The notes under the pieces: generated by a model
What the model was told of the DNA's origin: nothing
Databases searched by the model: none
Seen by the model: only the letters and a program-made list of their open reading frames with translations
Program-made: the position numbers and the translations under genes
Shown here: one piece after another, positions 5,031 to 8,656 of the stretch
How the letters are laid out: every line of letters begins with the position of its first letter
Position numbering within the stretch: the stretch's first letter is position 1
NCBI GenBank assembly: GCA_013139395.1
Contig: WTAX01000357.1
Location: 1 to 8,656 of the forward strand
Reading direction: 5' to 3'
Source of the DNA: Gammaproteobacteria bacterium
GTDB taxonomy: Bacteria; Pseudomonadota; Gammaproteobacteria; GRL18
DNA: 8,656 nucleotides

Positions 5031-5352
5031 ATATAAAAACGACAAAATTCTTACTGAATTACTCAAAGCAATGAGTGATACCACTCGCCGCTCCCTGCTA
5101 AGACAACTTTGCCAGCAGGGTTCTAGTCGAGTAACAGACTTAGCTGATTATTATGATATGTCACTCAATGCGGTATCCAAGCATATAAAGATTCTTGAAA
5201 AAGCCGGACTCGTTACACGCAAAACGATAGGTAGAACCCATTGGATTGAAGCAAATTTAGTGCAGATTAATATCGTCGATAACTGGTTGAAAGAACTCAA
5301 ATCAATTTGGGAACTGCGTTTAGAAAAACTTGACGAAGTATTAAATAAATAA
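5023..5352 (+). CDS. ArsR-family repressor of the SRPBCC-linked type
   Basis: This is a complete 109-residue winged-helix repressor. AMSDTTRRSLLRQL (16-29) opens the DNA-binding fold; the helix-turn-helix is about 36-60, with the recognition helix NAVSKHIKILEKAGLV (49-64); the wing runs to about 75. The metal-sensing CVC motif of ArsR/SmtB is absent (only C30), so a metal signal is unlikely. The C-terminal W-x9-W-x3-RLEKLDEVL helix is typical of ArsR proteins encoded next to AHSA1/SRPBCC proteins. The start at 5023 is supported by its normal family N-terminus and by the promoter spacing; the alternative ATG at codon 17 would cut the first helix. It is translationally linked to the next gene: the TAA stop overlaps an ATG and the next ribosome site. 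Confidence 0.9.
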   Translation: MVEYKNDKILTELLKAMSDTTRRSLLRQLCQQGSSRVTDLADYYDMSLNAVSKHIKILEKAGLVTRKTIGRTHWIEANLVQINIVDNWLKELKSIWELRLEKLDEVLNK

Positions 5353-5353
5353 T

Positions 5354-5357
5354 GGAG
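5354..5357 (+). promoter_or_regulatory. Shine-Dalgarno GGAG that decides the AHSA1 start
   Basis: Three in-frame ATGs lie at 5352, 5358 and 5367. GGAG here overlaps the first, leaves no room for the second, and is 9 bases before the third. The third also gives the usual AHSA1 N-terminus, so 5367 is chosen. Confidence 0.65.
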
Positions 5358-5366
5358 ATGCTAAAA

Positions 5367-5792
5367 ATGACTGATCTAACTGTAAATGTAACTAAAATAA
5401 TCAATGCCTCAATTGAAAAAGTATTTGATGCATGGTTAAACCCTGAAACATTGTCCCAATTTATACTGCCAATGCCCGGTATGCCACAGCCGCAAACTGA
5501 AACAGATGCACGTGAAGGTGGCAGCTTCACAATAATTATGCAAGTTGGTGGCGACAAAATTTCTCATACTGGAAAGTATTTAGAAATAAGTCGCCCTAAT
5601 AAACTGGTATTTACCTGGGAGTCCCCCTTTTCAACGGATGGCAGCACCGTTACGCTAAACTTTAGCGATTTAGGTGAAAACAAAACCAATGTTGAGCTTA
5701 CTCAGATCAAGTTTATTGATGAAGAAAGTAGAGCAAATCATGAAGGCGGTTGGGATAATATCCTGACAAGTTTAAACAATGTATTTGGCTAG
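5367..5792 (+). CDS. AHSA1/SRPBCC-domain protein
   Basis: From ATG 5367 this is a 141-residue single-domain START/Bet v 1-like protein (activator of Hsp90 ATPase homologue 1-like, Pfam PF08327), a fold with a deep hydrophobic pocket for a lipophilic ligand. Features include the first strand and I-x-A-S-I-E-K-V-F-DAWLNPE-x-L (about 11-29), REGGSFTI (49-56), G-K-Y-L-E-I-x-R-P-N-K-L-V-F-T-W (69-84), a VTLNFSD strand and the C-terminal HEGGWDNILTSLN helix (125-137). Its ligand is unknown. ArsR-AHSA1 pairs are common and the enzyme-like partner is thought to be controlled by the adjacent repressor. The stop TAG (5790-5792) overlaps the 20-base insertion-element end, so the last residues may have been set by an insertion; the domain nevertheless appears complete. 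Confidence 0.88.
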   Translation: MTDLTVNVTKIINASIEKVFDAWLNPETLSQFILPMPGMPQPQTETDAREGGSFTIIMQVGGDKISHTGKYLEISRPNKLVFTWESPFSTDGSTVTLNFSDLGENKTNVELTQIKFIDEESRANHEGGWDNILTSLNNVFG

Positions 5793-5810
5793 GAGCTTGT
5801 CTGAGAATAG
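5791..5810 (+). repeat. Insertion-element end-like 20-mer, copy 1
   Basis: AGGAGCTTGTCTGAGAATAG matches 8531-8550 at 18 of 20 positions, in the same orientation. In both copies the base before is T, giving TAGGAGC. This copy begins inside the AHSA1 stop codon and is followed, within about 30 bases, by the truncated DUF1761 frame. The following 25 bases are only loosely like those after copy 2. It is best read as the remnant of a terminal repeat of an insertion sequence or small non-autonomous element. Confidence 0.65.
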
Positions 5811-6083
5811 ATAACCTACTGCGGAAAAACGCCTCACCTTGTGGCACTACTAACGGCATTTCTTATGGCTACGGTGATGTCTGTTCTTTTGCACTGGACT
5901 GGAATTGATAATATGCCCTCTGCCATAGGGCTTGGCGCATTATTGTGGTTAGGAGTCACTTTGCCAGACAGCATTCCTTATTATCGTTTTACTAAAATAC
6001 CCTTTGGGGTACTCGTTCTCGACACCTGTCATACTTTAGCTATGCTTTGTGTTGCTGCATTTGTGTTAAGTCTTTGGCAATAA
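5811..6083 (+). pseudogene. C-terminal half of a DUF1761 membrane protein
   Basis: The open frame runs from just after an in-frame TAG (5808-5810) inside the 20-mer to TAA at 6081-6083. Residues from about 5841 on (80 codons if GTG 5841 is used) contain three hydrophobic helices and the pattern of the C-terminal half of DUF1761 family proteins: LLWLGVTLPDSIPYYRFTK, a P-F-G-V-L-V-L-D segment, then a helix ending LSLW. Full members have about 130-140 residues and four helices, so the first 50-60 residues are missing. GTG 5841 has no Shine-Dalgarno site. DUF1761 genes are often third in ArsR-AHSA1 operons, which suggests the original operon was cut by the element at 5791. Its last 44 bases overlap the ATPase gene tail to tail. 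Confidence 0.65.
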
Positions 6084-7386
6084 AGTCTTTGCTATTAAGA
6101 CACCACAACCATGCTGGCACCATTTTAATTATGCCATGATCAAGCTCAATAACTTCTTCATCCTGTATAGTAATAATAATACCATCAACCAATCCAGTCT
6201 CAATCATTGCTTCTTCCAGTGCTCTTATTTCCCTTTCTCTGGTTTTTGGATCATCTATATTGTATGAAACCTGATAAAGTGATTGTCTGCCATCTTGAGC
6301 AGTGGTAATAAAATCAACCTCATAACCACTTTTTGTTCGGTAATAATCGATTTGCTGCCCTTCTCGCCTCAATTGCATATAAACAAAATTTTCTAATATT
6401 TGTCCGAAGTCAGAACCCGGGTGATTTTTATAGGCGTAAATCAATCCAGTATCAATGACATAAATTTTTCTGGCATTCACTCTTTTTGCTCGCTCAGAAC
6501 GGGAATGAATAGAGACTGGGTAAATCAGGTAAGCATCCGTCAGATATTCAAAAAACTCGTGCAGAGTATTTTTACCACAAGTCACCCCTTGTGATTTTAA
6601 GTCATTATAAAATTTATTAATGCTAAATAGAGCAGCCGGACTATTTAATAAGTGACGAACCAACATCCTCAATGGAATGATATTACCGATTTGATATCGC
6701 TCAATGACATCTCTGAGAATAACCACATCAACATATTCCTGTAGTATGCGATAACGATAGTCTGAAGCTACATTCTGGATTTCAGGAAAACCACCAGTAA
6801 CAAGGTAATTCCTGAATCTATTTTCAATCAGCGAACGTTTCTTTGCCCCAGGTCGAGTTTGCCCCACATCAATTTTCTGTTGTTCCAGCACTTCTCTAAA
6901 GCTGAAAGGAAAGACTTCAGTACTGATTGAACGCCCTCTTAATGACGTGGCAATCTCTTTACTCAGTAATTTTGCAGATGAACCAGTGACAATAAGCTGA
7001 ATATTTTCAGTATCAATCAAACGACGGCAATAACTTTCCCAACCCGGGGTATTCTGAATTTCATCAAAAAAGAAATAACAGGTGGCCTCTCGCATTTCAG
7101 GATACAGGCGAAAGTAACTATCACTGATTTTCCCCAATTCAGAAACACTTAAAGGTAAAAGTCGTTCATCGTCAAAATTAATGTACAGCATGGCCTCTTT
7201 TGCTATTCCCTGCTGTAAATAATCTTGCATTATTTGAAATAACAGAAAAGTTTTGCCTGTACGGCGCATACCAATCACTGTATCTATTTTACCTTTTAAA
7301 CAAGGGAGATTGATATTACGTCTGGAGAACTGAGGTAGTGCCCGTTCATGATAGTCAACAATTAGCTGTTCTATTAACGAATCCAC
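6040..7386 (-). CDS. AAA_14/DUF4143 ATP-binding protein
   Basis: This is a 448-residue cytosolic protein of the widespread AAA_14-DUF4143 family (Pfam PF13173 and PF13635), probably a P-loop ATPase coupled to a degenerate nuclease-like domain; no member has a firmly established role. Seen here are Walker A GMRRTGKT (39-46), Walker B CYFFFDEIQN (103-112, D108-E109), the sensor strand IVTGSSAKLLS (132-142) and the SLRGR arginine motif (148-152). A helical region (about 180-300) follows, then the PD-(D/E)xK-like core: E332 in LENFVY, R350, EVDF (356-359) and YQVS (371-374), where Q replaces the usual acidic residue. The start is GTG at 7386-7384, with AAGGA 6 bases upstream. The last 15 or so codons overlap the DUF1761 remnant and extend past the usual PAW-x-W ending. 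It is apparently monocistronic. Confidence 0.88.
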   Translation of the reverse strand: MDSLIEQLIVDYHERALPQFSRRNINLPCLKGKIDTVIGMRRTGKTFLLFQIMQDYLQQGIAKEAMLYINFDDERLLPLSVSELGKISDSYFRLYPEMREATCYFFFDEIQNTPGWESYCRRLIDTENIQLIVTGSSAKLLSKEIATSLRGRSISTEVFPFSFREVLEQQKIDVGQTRPGAKKRSLIENRFRNYLVTGGFPEIQNVASDYRYRILQEYVDVVILRDVIERYQIGNIIPLRMLVRHLLNSPAALFSINKFYNDLKSQGVTCGKNTLHEFFEYLTDAYLIYPVSIHSRSERAKRVNARKIYVIDTGLIYAYKNHPGSDFGQILENFVYMQLRREGQQIDYYRTKSGYEVDFITTAQDGRQSLYQVSYNIDDPKTREREIRALEEAMIETGLVDGIIITIQDEEVIELDHGIIKMVPAWLWCLNSKDFIAKDLTQMQQHKA

Positions 7387-7414
7387 AATTTATCCTTTAA
7401 ATAATGATAAATTC

Positions 7415-7443
7415 AATATAACTTATCTTTCAGATAAACACAA
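7415..7443 (-). promoter_or_regulatory. Putative ATPase promoter with a palindrome in its spacer
   Basis: On the minus strand, TTGTGT (7443-7438, a weak -35) and TATATT (7420-7415, 5 of 6 match to -10) are exactly 17 bases apart and 29 bases before the GTG start. The spacer contains the perfect inverted repeat TTATCT-TTC-AGATAA (7423-7437), ideally placed for a repressor. The -35 is weak, so the promoter call is tentative; the palindrome is certain. Confidence 0.4.
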
Positions 7444-7668
7444 CAACCAAACTTGCACAACACCTAATCCACTTGAATTCTTGACGTTTCAGCCAAAGAC
7501 AAATGTTTACATTGCAGTTGCTGGTTATGCATTTTTATATATTAAACTTATATTTTTTGACATGTATAAGTTAATTGGCTTATGCGTTTTTCTTGTCAAA
7601 AATTCTTATTTAGATAAATACTCTCAATTGCAACTCAGCTAATAGTAGTAATTTGGTAACAGTATAAA

Positions 7669-8448
7669 TTAGAGTTCAATTTCACCTTTCATATACATCA
7701 CAGCTTTACCAGAAATTAAGACTCGCTCACCTGCTAATTCACAATAAACTTCTCCACCTCGTATTGATACCTGCTTTGAGTGGAAATTATATACCCCAAG
7801 TTGATCTGACCAATAGGGAACTAATTGTGTATAGGCTGAGCCAGTGACTGGATCTTCATTAATTCCATATTTAGGAGCAAAGAAACGACTGACAAAATCA
7901 TATCTTGTCCCTTTTGCTGTAATAGCAACACCTCTAAGATCCAATTTTTCAAGTAACGAAAAGTCTGGCTTTGCATTCAATACACTCTGCTCATCAGAAA
8001 GAACAACAATGTAGTCTTCTGAGCGTAGGCACTCAATCGGTTGACTATTAAATGCTTTAACAATTAGTTCAGGTATTTTACAAGAAGTGGGGGCTTGGGC
8101 TGGGAAATCCAGCTTCAGCCAATCACTATTTCTATTAACCCTCAGTAAGCCACTTCTCGATTCAAACACAATTTCATTATTTTTATAATCCAGTAGATTA
8201 AAAATAACATACGCACTAGCCAACGTTGCATGTCCGCAGAGATCAACTTCATTCATCGGTGTAAACCAACGAATGTGATAGCCCTTATCTGTAGGAATAA
8301 AGAAAGCGGTTTCTGATAAATTATTTTCAGCAGCAATTGATTGCATTAATTCATCAGGCAACCATGAATCAAGAGGACAAATAGCCGCAGGATTACCTTC
8401 AAAAGGTCGGTTTGCAAATGCATCAATTTGATATAGCATAAGTTTCAT
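7669..8448 (-). CDS. PhzF-family isomerase-like protein
   Basis: This is a complete 259-residue member of the PhzF phenazine biosynthesis-like family (Pfam PF02567), cytosolic proteins with two diaminopimelate-epimerase-like halves. Seen are the N-terminal Y-Q-I-D-A-F and GNPAA (18-22), the catalytic glutamate E46 in NLSETAFF, the FTP-x2-EVDLCGHATLA motif (62-76; D69, C71-G-H73), the EDPVTGSA loop (198-205) of the second half, and the QVSIRGGEV ending (226-234). In PhzF of phenazine producers the glutamate and the GH and TGSA loops handle the substrate, but no phenazine genes are near, so the substrate here is unknown. All key residues are present and the gene looks functional. ATG 8448 is preceded by only a weak AAGAG site; a poor TTGAAA/TATTAT pair lies at 8496-8466. 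It is not closely linked to the ATPase gene (282 bases away). Confidence 0.92.
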   Translation of the reverse strand: MKLMLYQIDAFANRPFEGNPAAICPLDSWLPDELMQSIAAENNLSETAFFIPTDKGYHIRWFTPMNEVDLCGHATLASAYVIFNLLDYKNNEIVFESRSGLLRVNRNSDWLKLDFPAQAPTSCKIPELIVKAFNSQPIECLRSEDYIVVLSDEQSVLNAKPDFSLLEKLDLRGVAITAKGTRYDFVSRFFAPKYGINEDPVTGSAYTQLVPYWSDQLGVYNFHSKQVSIRGGEVYCELAGERVLISGKAVMYMKGEIEL

Positions 8449-8530
8449 TGATATTTTTTCTCTTGATAATAATTCACATCACTTTTAGAATTTCAATTTC
8501 ATAAATAAGAATGTCTCTGTTCATAGAGTT

Positions 8531-8656
8531 AGGAGCCTGTCCGAGAATAGAAGTCGTAGCGAGGGAAAGCTGTTTTGAGTCAGATTTTTCTATCATTTGA
8601 AGCCAATAGTTGTTCTATTAAATGAAAATGATAGGAAAATATGGCCAAAATCAGCT
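8531..8656 (+). mobile_element. Likely insertion-sequence end, continuing past the right edge
   Basis: AGGAGCCTGTCCGAGAATAG (8531-8550) is the second copy of the 20-mer at 5791-5810 and looks like the terminal repeat of a DDE-transposase element. Inside it, 8584-8598 and 8626-8640 form a 15-base inverted repeat (14 of 15), and AATAG-N5-CTATT (8605-8619) nests in its loop. No transposase frame is visible before the window ends, so this may be an insertion sequence or a small non-autonomous element. I cannot name the family with confidence. Confidence 0.5.
8584..8640. repeat. Nested inverted repeat inside the element end
   Basis: The outer arms (8584-8598 and 8626-8640) pair at 14 of 15 positions, and an inner AATAG-TTGTT-CTATT hairpin occupies the loop. 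Such sub-terminal structures in insertion elements can insulate the transposase gene from outside transcription or form part of the transposase binding site. The structure is seen; the role is inferred. Confidence 0.7.

Noticed and set aside
5297..5557. 86-codon minus-strand frame
   Set aside because: It is antisense to the ArsR/AHSA1 genes, has no family features, and is explained as a shadow.
6400..6594. 64-codon plus-strand frame
   Set aside because: It is antisense to the conserved DUF4143 part of the ATPase gene and has no ribosome site or recognisable motif.
6040..7386. Reading the ATPase as an antitoxin or defence gene
   Set aside because: The AAA_14/DUF4143 family is widespread with no proven role, and no partner toxin, nuclease or phage-defence gene is adjacent.
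7557..7586. Consensus-like TTGACA on the plus strand at 7557-7562
   Set aside because: No good -10 follows (TTATGC at 17 bases) and no plus-strand gene lies downstream.
7669..8448. Phenazine biosynthesis gene phzF
   Set aside because: The family is broad and no other phenazine genes are present; only the family-level call is supported.

Overview
The window is AT-rich bacterial DNA, mostly short accessory genes with Shine-Dalgarno-type starts. The families present suggest a low-GC Gammaproteobacterium: a YibF-like glutathione S-transferase, MarR and ArsR regulators, a PhzF-like protein, two Gfa/CENP-V zinc proteins and an AAA_14/DUF4143 ATPase. That assignment is an inference from gene content, and the genus cannot be read from the sequence. 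There are no RNA genes or CRISPR arrays, and no intact transposase.

Left part (1-1080, all minus strand): the 5' part of a gene with a peptidoglycan-binding domain runs off the left edge. About 570 bases without a recognisable gene follow, then a decayed fragment of an isochorismatase-type cysteine hydrolase.

Central divergent module (1081-3974): on the minus strand, a 73-residue protein with two CxxC pairs is followed by two different Gfa/CENP-V-like zinc proteins. On the plus strand, a MarR regulator, a PNPOx-fold flavoprotein and a glutathione S-transferase form a second unit. The shared control region holds two clear inverted repeats. One (TTTGAG-N5-CTCAAA) lies beside a TATAAT box facing left. 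The other (AAACTACTTG-N6-CAAGCAGTTT) covers the MarR promoter. The set looks like one MarR-controlled thiol, glutathione or electrophile response locus, and this is the best candidate for an undescribed system in the window. The link to glutathione comes from family knowledge, not from the sequence alone.

Next come a secreted protein of unknown function (4089-4760) and an ArsR-AHSA1/SRPBCC pair (5023-5792) with two matching operator-like palindromes around its promoter. The AHSA1 stop codon falls in a 20-base element that recurs at 8531 as the likely end of an insertion sequence. At 5791 this element abuts the C-terminal half of a DUF1761 membrane protein that has lost its N-terminus.

Right part (6040-8656): a minus-strand ATPase of the AAA_14/DUF4143 type, with an inverted repeat between its putative -35 and -10 boxes, then a complete PhzF-family gene, then the probable insertion-sequence end with a nested hairpin running off the right edge. 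The two copies of the 20-base element are in the same orientation and bracket about 2.7 kb.
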